From Tectiglobus sp965223355 (GTDB lineage Bacteria; Pseudomonadota; Alphaproteobacteria; Rhizobiales; Hyphomicrobiaceae), in the NCBI GenBank assembly GCA_965223355.1, contig CBDCWE010000003.1, positions 2,542,001 to 2,606,000 of the forward strand: a stretch of 64,000 bases of DNA, in the 5' to 3' direction. Below are positions 35,487-43,581 of the stretch, one piece after another (within the stretch, counting starts at the first letter, position 1; the number at the start of each line of letters is the position of its first letter). The translations under genes and the position numbers were made by a program. A model generated the notes under the pieces. It did not search any database. It was not told the origin of the DNA and worked only from the letters and a program-made list of their open reading frames with translations.

Positions 35487-35867
35487 ATGATCTCGATCTT
35501 CAAGCAGGTGAAACGTTTTGCAGGTGTGGTGGTGGCCGCCGCAACCCTGCTTGGAGGCTTCGCGGCCGGCTGTGCCCAGGCAGCTGGCGCAGGCGGTGCT
35601 ACCACGGCGCCACTGGCGCTGCTGCCAATGCCGGGTTTGGTGCAGAAGGTGCACGGTTGCCATCCATTTCCACTGATCGGGCCGTTTTCTGGAATTCGCC
35701 ATCGGCACGTTGGTCCGGGCTGCCGTTGGCGGCGTGTGCGCAGGAGGTTTCGCAATCCGTGCCGGCGTTGGCGCCGTCGCTGCGAGCGTCGCTGCTGGGA
35801 TGCACCGCGTCCGCGGCGCTGTTATCGCCGCTGCTTCAACAGGAATGCCCCGGAGTTCTGCTTCTAG
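35487..35867 (+). CDS. Small exported Arg/Cys-rich protein, unknown
   Basis: 126 residues with a clear signal sequence (FAGVVVAAATLLGGFAAG, then CAQA, a weak lipobox) and AGGAGGG well placed before ATG 35487. The mature C-terminal half is strikingly rich in Arg and Cys (CRWRRVRRRFRNPCRRW, RRCERRCWD). It could be a lipoprotein or a small cationic secreted protein. No family is recognised. The gene ends in an R3 element: its TAG uses the TA flank and first G of the element. Confidence 0.55.
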   Translation: MISIFKQVKRFAGVVVAAATLLGGFAAGCAQAAGAGGATTAPLALLPMPGLVQKVHGCHPFPLIGPFSGIRHRHVGPGCRWRRVRRRFRNPCRRWRRRCERRCWDAPRPRRCYRRCFNRNAPEFCF

Positions 35868-36024
35868 GGCCTGTCGGGCAACCTGCGCACAAGTTTGGGG
35901 ACCAGGGGATGAGTCCCCTGGTCGGGGTGTTCAAGGGGCGGACAGCCCCTCAAGGATCGCCGCCAAGCGGCGATTGGTTAAGGGCTCTGCCCTGTGGAAA
36001 CCTGAGACTTGATCAGAGGATCCC
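35867..36024 (+). repeat. R3 element, diverged left end
   Basis: 158 bases. The interior stem-loops (CCAGGGGATGAGTCCCCTGG and the ATCGCCGCC...GGCGAT stem) and the right end match other R3 copies; the left end (GGGCCTGTCGGGCAACC) is longer and diverged. TA is on the left only. Confidence 0.75.
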
Positions 36025-36660
36025 TGCGGCGATCACGCTTTGCAGCGCAGGCAGCGCAAGCAGGGCGCGTGCGATGACGGCCACAACGTTGTTTGACGCT
36101 GCACCCTGCCAGGCCGGTTAACTTTGGCGATGTTGGCGCCCACGCGCCGTCCCGTCCGCGGTTCGCCCGTGCGTGCGTACAGTTGCGGCCCGGGCACAGT
36201 CGGTCCGATCGGATGCAACAGGCTTGCGTGTCGATTGATCCGTCTTCGGTCCGACCCGTTGAGATCGAGGCGACACAGCGGGCGACCGCCGCTATTGCGG
36301 CCTTGCTATTGGTGTTTAAGCTTTGTGCGGCGCTGTTGATTTGTTGCCACAGCAATTTCAATCAATTGCTGGGAACGCCGTTCATTTTGAAGATTGAATT
36401 GCATCTGGCGATTCAACCTCAATAGTGATCGTCACAGATATGACGAAATTGCGCCCGTCGGGGGGCCAGTTCATGTCCGCCCTAGCCGGAACCATCATCT
36501 GCCGCTCCCCGGCCCGGCCAGCCCTCAACCACATCTGCGATCATACCTGCGATCGCGGCTTCGGGTGGCAGAGGGTGGCCGGGGGTGGCTGGGCGAAATG
36601 GTTCGAGTTCAGCCTGAACGGCGACAGCAAGGCGATCGCGGGATTGGGGAGTCCGGTTTC
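36025..36660. other. Intergenic region, no gene seen
   Basis: About 635 bases between an R3 element and the FadL gene. ORFs on both strands are present but have no start context, domain or codon bias, and were not accepted. It should include the promoter of the porin gene. Confidence 0.5.
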
Positions 36661-38004
36661 ATGCAGAGTTTCAATTTCAAGACGTCGGTGATGGCACTCG
36701 CCGTGACGGGAATTGTGACGGCGGCGCCAGGTCTGGCCGTTGCCGGTGGTTTCGCGGTCCGCGAACAGTCCACGACCAGCCAGGGCATGTCGTTCGCCGG
36801 CTCCGCCGCGAACACCACCTTGAGCGCGATGTACTGGAACCCAGCCGCCGTCGCCAACCTTGATGGCCGTAACAGTGAAAGCCATGCCGCAATCGTTCTG
36901 GGCGATTCCGAGATCACCGTAACAGGCGGCAATGTGCTGGCGGTGAACCGGCCGAATTCCGGAGTGAAATCGGGCAACATCGCCAAGCCGGCGCTGGTTA
37001 CGTCCAGCTACAACAACTTTCAGATCAACCCCAACCTCTACGTCGGCCTATCGATAAACGCGCCGTTCGGATTGGTGACCGAGCCGGATAACAACTATGC
37101 CGGTTCGCTGATCGGGCGCACCGCCAAGATCTTCAATATCGTCGGCACACCGACGGTCGGGGTCAAACTGGCGCCGTGGCTGACGATCGGGGCCGGTGTT
37201 CAAGTTGCCTACATGGATGGCGTTTTGAAGTTTGGCCAGGCCGGCACCGGCAGTTTGTTTTTCGACGGTGATGATTATGGCTTCGGCTGGACGTTGGGGG
37301 CGACGCTGGAGCCGGTTAAAGGGACGCGCATCGGGATCGGATATCGCTCGCAAATCGAATACAAACTCGAGGGCAAGTTCGGCGATAACAACACCAGCCG
37401 CCAGTTCGCGGCAACCACGGAACTGACCACGCCCGACATTATCACGGTGTCGCTGCAGCAGGATGTGAGCGATCGCTTCAGGTTCATGGCGACCTATGAA
37501 TGGACCGATTGGAGCGATTTCGATCGCCTCGATATCATCGCCCGTCAGAGCGGCGTACTAACGGCGCTCGCCGGCGTTCCCAATACGCTGCCGACCGGCG
37601 GGATTCCAGTCGCGGGTCAAAGATTTGCAAGTCTTGAAACCAACTGGAAGGACGGCTGGTTCGTGTCCGTCGGTTTCGAGTATGATTACACCGAGCAGAT
37701 GACATTCCGGGCCGGTGTCGCCTACGAAAAATCACCGATCCAGGAGGCCAGCCAGCGCCTCACGGTTGTGCCCGACAATGACCGGGTCTGGTTGAGCGCC
37801 GGGATGTCGTACAAGGTCGGCCAGATCCTGCCGGCAATGTTGTTCGGTCCGTCAAATTCAGTGGTCGATCTGGCGTTTACGCACATTTTCGTGCGAGACG
37901 GTGACATCGAACGACCGTCGATTGCCAATTCCAAACTCGGCCTCAAAGGCACGGCAGAAACCAACGTCAACATTCTGTCGTTTGCGCTGCGCACAAAGTT
38001 CTAA
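36661..38004 (+). CDS. FadL/OmpP1 outer-membrane transport protein
   Basis: 447 residues. Signal peptide (VMALAVTGIVTAAPGLAVA) followed by GGFAVREQSTTSQG, the N-terminal plug of FadL-type porins, then alternating beta strands and a C-terminal aromatic residue (FALRTKF). NPAAVANL and GVKLAPWLTIGAGVQ are characteristic. It takes long-chain fatty acids or other hydrophobic compounds across the outer membrane. GGGGAG before ATG 36661 fixes the start. The downstream acyl-CoA ligase on the other strand would suit fatty acid uptake. Confidence 0.92.
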   Translation: MQSFNFKTSVMALAVTGIVTAAPGLAVAGGFAVREQSTTSQGMSFAGSAANTTLSAMYWNPAAVANLDGRNSESHAAIVLGDSEITVTGGNVLAVNRPNSGVKSGNIAKPALVTSSYNNFQINPNLYVGLSINAPFGLVTEPDNNYAGSLIGRTAKIFNIVGTPTVGVKLAPWLTIGAGVQVAYMDGVLKFGQAGTGSLFFDGDDYGFGWTLGATLEPVKGTRIGIGYRSQIEYKLEGKFGDNNTSRQFAATTELTTPDIITVSLQQDVSDRFRFMATYEWTDWSDFDRLDIIARQSGVLTALAGVPNTLPTGGIPVAGQRFASLETNWKDGWFVSVGFEYDYTEQMTFRAGVAYEKSPIQEASQRLTVVPDNDRVWLSAGMSYKVGQILPAMLFGPSNSVVDLAFTHIFVRDGDIERPSIANSKLGLKGTAETNVNILSFALRTKF

Positions 38005-38031
38005 ACCAACCGGCACGAGCCAACAGTTCTA

Positions 38032-38207
38032 GGGATCCTCTGATTAAATGACGGGTTTGCAAAGGGCATTGCCCTTTGCCGGGATCGTTAAGGGTGGAGC
38101 CCTTAACATATCGCCGCCAAGCGGCGATCCTTGAGGGGCTTTCAGCCCCTCAAACACCCCGACCAGGGGATCATCCCCTGGACCCCGGACTTGATCGGAG
38201 AGACCAC
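38032..38207 (-). repeat. R3 element, complete copy
   Basis: 176 bases with TA at 38030-38031 and 38208-38209. It contains all the R3 hairpins plus a further GGCATTGCCC-rich block. Its right end (GTGGTCTCTCCGATCAAGT when inverted) is a mixture of R4-like and R3-like end sequence. The right TA and first G form the stop TAG of the ligase gene. Confidence 0.8.
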
Positions 38208-39817
38208 TAGCCTACTTCCGGCAGGCGGTTGCGCAATTCGGCCTTGTGGATCTTCTCCAGCGTCGAGCGCGGCAATTCAGCAACAACGAACACGTCACGC
38301 GGGACCTTGAAGTCCGCAAGCTTGTCGTTGCAGGCGGCGATGATGCGATCGGCGAGGTCGCCTGGCTGCTCCGGATCGATGCCCGGCGCGGGAATGACGA
38401 AAGCGACAGGGATTTCATCGAGCATTTTATGACGCTGCGCGACCACCGCGACCTCGTAAACACCGGGTACAACGGCGATCACGCGCTCAATCTCCGAGGC
38501 GGCAACATTCTCGCCACCGACCTTGAGCATATCCTTGTCACGATCGGCGAACGTGAGTTGGCCATCCAGCTCAAGTCGCACACGATCGCCGGTCTTGAAC
38601 CAACCATCTTCGGTGAAGCTTTCGCGCATCGCGGCGGCGTTGCCGAGGTACTCATAAAACATCTGTATGCCGCACCAGCCGCGGCATTCGAGATGACCAA
38701 CCTCGCCCGGCTCCACCGGCGTGACGCCGTCGTCATGCAGCACGCGAATGTCGTATCCGCTGGCGGGGCGCCCGGTGGTCATCGATCGATTGCGCATGCG
38801 CGCCTCACCAATGATGCCGTGGCTGATGGTCTCGGTCATGCCCCACCAGCCGATGGAGCGGACATCGAAATGCGCATCATAGGGCTGTTCGTTGGCGTTC
38901 ATGCCCAACATGCGGAAACTGTGCGCCTCGGGCTTGGGATGCTGCATGACCGCCTTGCAGAAGAACGGCAGCATTGACGCCCACGTGCAGGCGTTGCGAA
39001 CCGCGATATCCCAAAACCGGGAGGCCGAAAATCGCGGCATCACGACAACGCTGCCGCCGGTCCACATGGTTGGCAGGATCGAATAGGTCCGCGCGTTGGT
39101 GTGAAACGACGGCATCATTACGAGGTGGATGTCACGTGCGTTGAGGTTTTCATGGACGGCCGACGTCCGCGCCCCCCATAGTGCATTGCCATGGGTCCAC
39201 AGCACCCCCTTGGCCCGAGATGTCGTGCCGGAGGTAAACTGCACCGATCCGGGGCGCCAAGGATCAGGCGTGATCGTTGGCAAATTTGCCGGATCGCCAT
39301 CGAGCATCGAGAACGATGACGACCGATCGGGCTTCAAGTTTGCCGGCGGCTCGGCACCATCGACGAGATGGTCCGTGACGGCCAGCCATTTGATGTTCTT
39401 GGCGCTCCGCGCGACGGCTTCCGCGAGTTCTGGCTGTGTCACGGCGGCTACCGCATTGCAGTTGTCGGCGAAGTAGGCAAGTTCGTCTTGCGATGAGCGC
39501 GTATTTGTGGTGACCACGATCGCGCCAATGCGCGCGCAGGCGAACCAGAGAAATTCCATCGCCGGTGAATTGTCGAGGTGAACCAGAACAAAATCGCCCG
39601 CCGCAACGCCACGGCTATGCAATCCCGCTGCGGTGCGCAGAACCCGGTCGCGGAACTGCGCGTAGGTCCAGGTCAGGCGCGCACCGACAAACGGTTCCCA
39701 GATCAGAAAGGTGTGATCGGGCCGCGTCTCGGCGCGATAATCCACGAGCCAGTTGACGTCGCGGCCGGCGAACGGATTGACGATCCGGCCACGTTCGTCG
39801 TTTGGTGCAAATGACAT
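38207..39817 (-). CDS. AMP-dependent acyl-CoA synthetase/ligase
   Basis: 536 residues of the ANL adenylating superfamily. It activates a carboxylic acid to acyl-AMP and then acyl-CoA. The P-loop is FTSGTTSRAKGV, the core motif GWWGMTETIS, the ribose-binding TGDRVRL and the catalytic Lys in STLEKIHKAEL. It resembles CaiC/FadD-type enzymes. The frame is open to 39868, but ATG 39817 has GGAGGG nearby and begins with the normal MSFAPNDERG. The acid used is unknown. Confidence 0.9.
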   Translation of the reverse strand: MSFAPNDERGRIVNPFAGRDVNWLVDYRAETRPDHTFLIWEPFVGARLTWTYAQFRDRVLRTAAGLHSRGVAAGDFVLVHLDNSPAMEFLWFACARIGAIVVTTNTRSSQDELAYFADNCNAVAAVTQPELAEAVARSAKNIKWLAVTDHLVDGAEPPANLKPDRSSSFSMLDGDPANLPTITPDPWRPGSVQFTSGTTSRAKGVLWTHGNALWGARTSAVHENLNARDIHLVMMPSFHTNARTYSILPTMWTGGSVVVMPRFSASRFWDIAVRNACTWASMLPFFCKAVMQHPKPEAHSFRMLGMNANEQPYDAHFDVRSIGWWGMTETISHGIIGEARMRNRSMTTGRPASGYDIRVLHDDGVTPVEPGEVGHLECRGWCGIQMFYEYLGNAAAMRESFTEDGWFKTGDRVRLELDGQLTFADRDKDMLKVGGENVAASEIERVIAVVPGVYEVAVVAQRHKMLDEIPVAFVIPAPGIDPEQPGDLADRIIAACNDKLADFKVPRDVFVVAELPRSTLEKIHKAELRNRLPEVG

Positions 39818-39858
39818 TGGCTTCCCTCCAGATCCGGCCGTCGATTGGATAGACCCTA

Positions 39859-40131
39859 GTGGTCTCAATCACCTAAAATGGCGTATTCAGGCGCTCAGAT
39901 TTGGTCTGTGCCAAGGCGCGGTGGCCCCAAGGCGCGATGGGTGATGCTGGCGCATCGCAACGCCGCCGCAACGCTGGCATCAGGCCAAATCTGAGCGCCT
40001 TCGGTGCGCTGCCCTGGCCCGTGAGGGCGTCAGCCGTGCTCACCATAGTACACGCTATACTTTGGCACGCCTTCCTGCTCACGAACCAGGGCAGCGCATC
40101 TCAATGCGTCATTTTAGGTGATTGAGACCAC
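39859..40131. repeat. R4 element, complete copy with perfect inverted ends
   Basis: 273 bases with perfect 22-base terminal inverted repeats that begin GTGGTCTCAATCACCTAAAA and TA on both sides (39857-39858, 40132-40133). No coding capacity. The end sequence matches the left end of the local IS630 element at 17 of 22 positions by eye. The right TA is shared with the next R1 element. Confidence 0.88.
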
Positions 40132-40133
40132 TA

Positions 40134-40269
40134 GATCATCTTTGTGCTTTAAGTTGGAACCGCTATTGCGGTTCCAACTTAAAGCACAAAGATGATCGCC
40201 ACTTTAGAGGCGAGCAACTTTCTGCCTTTATTCGGGATCGTTCCGATTCCGAATAAAGGCAGGTTGCTC
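40134..40269 (+). repeat. R1 element, complete copy
   Basis: 136 bases with TA at 40132-40133 and 40270-40271. Both hairpins are intact. The right TA and terminal G provide the TAG stop of the SDR gene on the minus strand. Confidence 0.9.
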
Positions 40270-41018
40270 TAGTAGGTCGCGCGCCCGCCGGAGATGTCGA
40301 ACACGGCGCCGGTCGTGAATGCGCAGTCCTGCGAAGCCATCCAGGCAACCATGGCGGCCAGTTCCTCGACCTTGACAAAGCGTTGGCGCGGAATCTTCGA
40401 AAGCATGAAGTCGATGTGCTGTTGTGTGATCTGGTCGAAAATCGCGGTCTTGGCGGCGGCGGGCGTTACCGCGTTGACGGCAATGTCATAGCCGGCCAAT
40501 TCCTTGCCGAGCGATTTGGTCAGCGCGATGACGCCGGCTTTGGATGCCGAATAGTGTGCTGCGTTGGGATTGCCTTCCTTGCCGGCGATTGAGGCGATGT
40601 TGATAATGCGGCCGTAGTTGGCGGTGATCATGGTCGGCACCACCGCCTTGCAGCACAGGAACGGGCCGTCAAGGTTGACGCGTATGACCTTGCGCCATTC
40701 CTCGACCTCGGTTTCCCAAGTCGTAGCATTGGCGCCCGCAATGCCGGCGTTGTTGACCAGGATATCAATCTTGCCGCGGGCATCGAGGGTGCTGTCGCGG
40801 GCTGCCTCGATTGAGTCCAGTTCGCAGACGTCGGCGGCCAGCGCGCGCACGCCGGCGCCAATTTCGCCAGCGGTTTTCTCGGCGCGTTCAATATCACGAT
40901 CCCAGATATCGACCGTGGCGCCCGATTGAGCGAAACGCTCGGCAATCGCTCTGCCGAAACCCTGCGCGCCGCCGGTTACGACAGCACTACGTCCTGAAAG
41001 ATCGATCTGGTTGGTCAT
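40269..41018 (-). CDS. Short-chain dehydrogenase/reductase (FabG-like)
   Basis: 249 residues. Cofactor motif TGGAQGFGRA, NNAG at about residue 89, catalytic Ser in IINIASIAG and YSASK (Tyr-x3-Lys) give a complete classical SDR. An acidic residue (WDRD) after the second strand suggests NAD. It follows otnC by 52 bases on the same strand, so in this operon it may oxidise a four-carbon sugar acid to the 3-oxo acid that OtnK phosphorylates; that role is inferred from position. Confidence 0.88.
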   Translation of the reverse strand: MTNQIDLSGRSAVVTGGAQGFGRAIAERFAQSGATVDIWDRDIERAEKTAGEIGAGVRALAADVCELDSIEAARDSTLDARGKIDILVNNAGIAGANATTWETEVEEWRKVIRVNLDGPFLCCKAVVPTMITANYGRIINIASIAGKEGNPNAAHYSASKAGVIALTKSLGKELAGYDIAVNAVTPAAAKTAIFDQITQQHIDFMLSKIPRQRFVKVEELAAMVAWMASQDCAFTTGAVFDISGGRATY

Positions 41019-41069
41019 GTGGTCCTCGTATCGCGTTATCGCTTGTGGGGTTTCATTGTTGCCTGGATG

Positions 41070-41705
41070 TCAGCGGAACCGGCGCTGCAGTTCCGCAATC
41101 TCGGCGCCCGATAACAGGCGCAGCTTCTGGCCCTGCAACAACAAGAACAGGCGGGCTGTTTCTTCGAGTTCCTCGATCGCATCGGTTGCCGCGGTGAGCG
41201 AGCTGCCGGCGACGACCGGGCCGTGATTGGCCAGCAGAACCGCGTGGTGATCGCGCGCCAGCCGGGCGACGGCTGCGGCCAGATCCTCGTCTCCGGGCGG
41301 GTAATAGGGGACCAACGGTAGGCGCCCGATGCGCATCGCATAATAGGCGGTTATCGGCGGCAGGCAGTTGCCGTGATCGACGTCGGCGAGACAGCTGACG
41401 GCGACCGAATAGGTTGAATGAAGATGAACGACGGCGCCGGTAGCCGGGCGATGGTCATACATGGTCGTGTGGAGGAAGGCTTCTTTGGTCGGCTTGTCGC
41501 CATCGATGTGGCGGCCTTCAGGATCGAGCTTGGCAATGCGCGCGGGATCGAGAGTGCCGAGCGACGAGCCGGTCGGCGTCATCAACCAGCCGCCGTCTGC
41601 GAGGCGAACCGAAATGTTCCCGGTCGAACCATGTGTGAGGCCCCTGTTGAACAGGGACCGGGCGGTGCTGGCAATCAGCTCGCGGGCGTCGTTTTCAGTG
41701 CTCAT
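41070..41705 (-). CDS. otnC: 3-oxo-tetronate 4-phosphate decarboxylase (class II aldolase fold)
   Basis: 211 residues of the AraD/FucA aldolase family. GLTHGSTGNISVRL and TPTGSSLGTL bind phosphate; HLHSTYS and the later NHG supply zinc histidines, and EAFLH the acidic residue. Directly coupled to OtnK (ATGA overlap), it should decarboxylate 3-oxo-tetronate 4-phosphate to dihydroxyacetone phosphate. The class II fold alone would also fit fuculose-phosphate aldolases; context decides. ATG 41705 used; an open frame upstream lies inside otnK. Confidence 0.88.
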   Translation of the reverse strand: MSTENDARELIASTARSLFNRGLTHGSTGNISVRLADGGWLMTPTGSSLGTLDPARIAKLDPEGRHIDGDKPTKEAFLHTTMYDHRPATGAVVHLHSTYSVAVSCLADVDHGNCLPPITAYYAMRIGRLPLVPYYPPGDEDLAAAVARLARDHHAVLLANHGPVVAGSSLTAATDAIEELEETARLFLLLQGQKLRLLSGAEIAELQRRFR

Positions 41706-42967
41706 GCCAGTTTGTCCCAGGCTTTGAGGAAGAAATCTTCGGCACCGAAATTGCCGGACTTGAGTGCCAGAACCAGGCCGTCGCCGCCAAGGCTCCGGGT
41801 CCACGGCACGCCGGGATCGATCTCCGGTCCGATCTCGATGGCAGTAATGCCAAGCCCGCCAACAACAGCGCCTGAGGTTTCGCCGCCGGCGACGATGAGT
41901 TTCGTGAAGCCCGCATTGGTCAGCGCCTTGGCCGTCTGCGCCAACGCCGTCTCGACCATGCTGCCAGCCTGGTCGCGGCCGAGTTGTTGTTGAACAGCGG
42001 CGACGACTTCAGGCGTGTCGCTCGAATAGATCAAGACCGGTCCGGCCGTGTCCTGCGCGGCTGCGAATGCGATCAGATCGGCCGCCGTGGTTCTGCCGGC
42101 GGCGAGGTCGAGCGCATCGACGCGCAGGGCCGCCATGCCGTTGAGAACGGCTTTGGCGACCTGGTGGCGCGTCGCTTGCGAGCAACTGCCTGAGAGGATC
42201 AACGCGCGGCCGGGTGCGGCCGTCATCGGCCTCGCGGCATCGCTCAGTTTAAGCAGGCCCCGGCGCTCGAAGTTGGCCGGTAGACCGAGGGCAATGCCGG
42301 AACCGCCGGTGATCAGTTTGTGATCGGCAATGGCAGTGGCGATATTCAACAGATGGCGATCGCTGATGGCGTCGATGACGACGAAACGCTCGGCGTTCGC
42401 CCGTGATGTGGCCAAGGCGGCAGCAATCGCTTCCGGTCCCTGGTCAACGGCCTGGTAGCCGATCAGACCGGTTTTAAGGGTGGTCTGGCGCTGCATGACG
42501 TTGACGAGATTGGCATCGCGCATCGGGGTGAGGGGGTGGTCTTTCATCGGGCTGTCGCAGAGCAGCTGGTCGGCAACGAACAGGTGGCCCTGGAAGATCG
42601 TCCGTTTGTTGGTCGGGAATGCCGGGCAGACCACCGCCAATTCGCTGCCGAGCCTGTTGGCGAGTGCCTCGGCGACCGGGCCGATGTTGCCCTGGTCAGT
42701 TGAATCGAACGTCGAACAGTACTTGAAGACGATCTGGCGGGCGCCGCCCGCGAGTAGAGCCTCACAGCTGCGCAACGACCAATCGACGGCCTCGTCAACC
42801 GGATTGGTGCGCGACTTAAGGGCGACGACGACGGCGTCGAAGTGTGAATAAGGTGCGATGTCGGTTGGGACGCCCATGATCTGGACGGTGCGCATGCCGC
42901 CCCGCGTCAGGGTCAGGGCAAGGTCGGTGGCGCCGGTCAGATCATCGGCAATGCAACCCAAAAGCAC
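41702..42967 (-). CDS. otnK: 3-oxo-tetronate kinase (DUF1537, four-carbon acid sugar kinase)
   Basis: 421 residues. N-terminal domain GCIADDLTGATDLALTL and KYCSTFDSTDQGNIGP are the signature of the DUF1537 kinases; the C-terminal nucleotide-binding domain has IVAGGETSGAVVGGLG. It phosphorylates 3-oxo-tetronate at O4 in threonate/erythronate catabolism. It starts at GTG 42967 with GGGAG upstream and is first gene of the otnK-otnC-SDR operon. Confidence 0.92.
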   Translation of the reverse strand: MLLGCIADDLTGATDLALTLTRGGMRTVQIMGVPTDIAPYSHFDAVVVALKSRTNPVDEAVDWSLRSCEALLAGGARQIVFKYCSTFDSTDQGNIGPVAEALANRLGSELAVVCPAFPTNKRTIFQGHLFVADQLLCDSPMKDHPLTPMRDANLVNVMQRQTTLKTGLIGYQAVDQGPEAIAAALATSRANAERFVVIDAISDRHLLNIATAIADHKLITGGSGIALGLPANFERRGLLKLSDAARPMTAAPGRALILSGSCSQATRHQVAKAVLNGMAALRVDALDLAAGRTTAADLIAFAAAQDTAGPVLIYSSDTPEVVAAVQQQLGRDQAGSMVETALAQTAKALTNAGFTKLIVAGGETSGAVVGGLGITAIEIGPEIDPGVPWTRSLGGDGLVLALKSGNFGAEDFFLKAWDKLA

Positions 42968-43029
42968 GGCAGCTACTCCCGTCGGTCAATCTCATCGCAC
43001 GGTTTCAGCATGTGTCGGGCCGGTCGTCT

Positions 43030-43292
43030 ACCGGTCGGTGCAAAAAACTGGTCTGGCATGTCGGCAGCGCGATGCCGGGCCATCGGGCCAGCGGCGCAAC
43101 GCTCGAGATCGCAGTGCCAAATCCGAGCGCCTTCGGTGCGTGTGCCCTGGCCCCTTGAGGGCGTCAGCCGTGCTCACTGCTCACCATAGCCCACGCTATG
43201 CCTTGGCACGCCTTTCTGCTCACGAACTAGGCCTGCTCACGAACCAGGCCAGCGCATCTCAATGCGCTTTTTTTAGGTGATTGAGACCACCA
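43030..43292. repeat. R4 element, partial copy
   Basis: The right two-thirds of R4: GAGCGCCTTCGGTGCG, GAGGGCGTCAGCCGTGCTCA, then CATAG...CACGCTAT and the right end AGGTGATTGAGACCAC at 43276-43291. The left end is missing; the left boundary is approximate. A short internal duplication of TGCTCACGAAC is present. Confidence 0.7.
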
Positions 43293-43293
43293 G

Positions 43294-43388
43294 TCGCCGT
43301 TTGACGGCGATCCATGACGGGCTTGTCCGCCCCTCAAAGGCCCGATCAGGGGATGATCCCCGGACCCTAGACGTGTTGAGAGGTTCCT
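43294..43388 (-). repeat. R3 element, partial copy
   Basis: Reverse-orientation R3 fragment: GTCGCCGTTTGACGGCGAT hairpin, GGGCTTGTCCGCCCCTC, AGGGGATGATCCCC and the end TTGAGAGGTTCCTCA. It abuts the partial R4 copy. Confidence 0.7.
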
Positions 43389-43581
43389 CAGCACAATGTC
43401 ATGGCCGTCGTCAGCGTCATGGCCGTCGTCAGTGGCGTTCGCTTGGCCGGGGTTGACATCAATCGTTGGTGGCGGGAAATCATTTTCATTACGACACAAT
43501 TGCCTGGGAATTGTCCGATGCTGGCAAGTGCGCCGTCGCCAAGGATCTATGCTGGCTGTCTGTTGGAAGGGGAATTGTGCC

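Noticed and set aside
35978..36425. Overlapping ORFs on both strands before the FadL gene
   Set aside because: They begin inside an R3 element or lack start signals, and show no recognisable domain.
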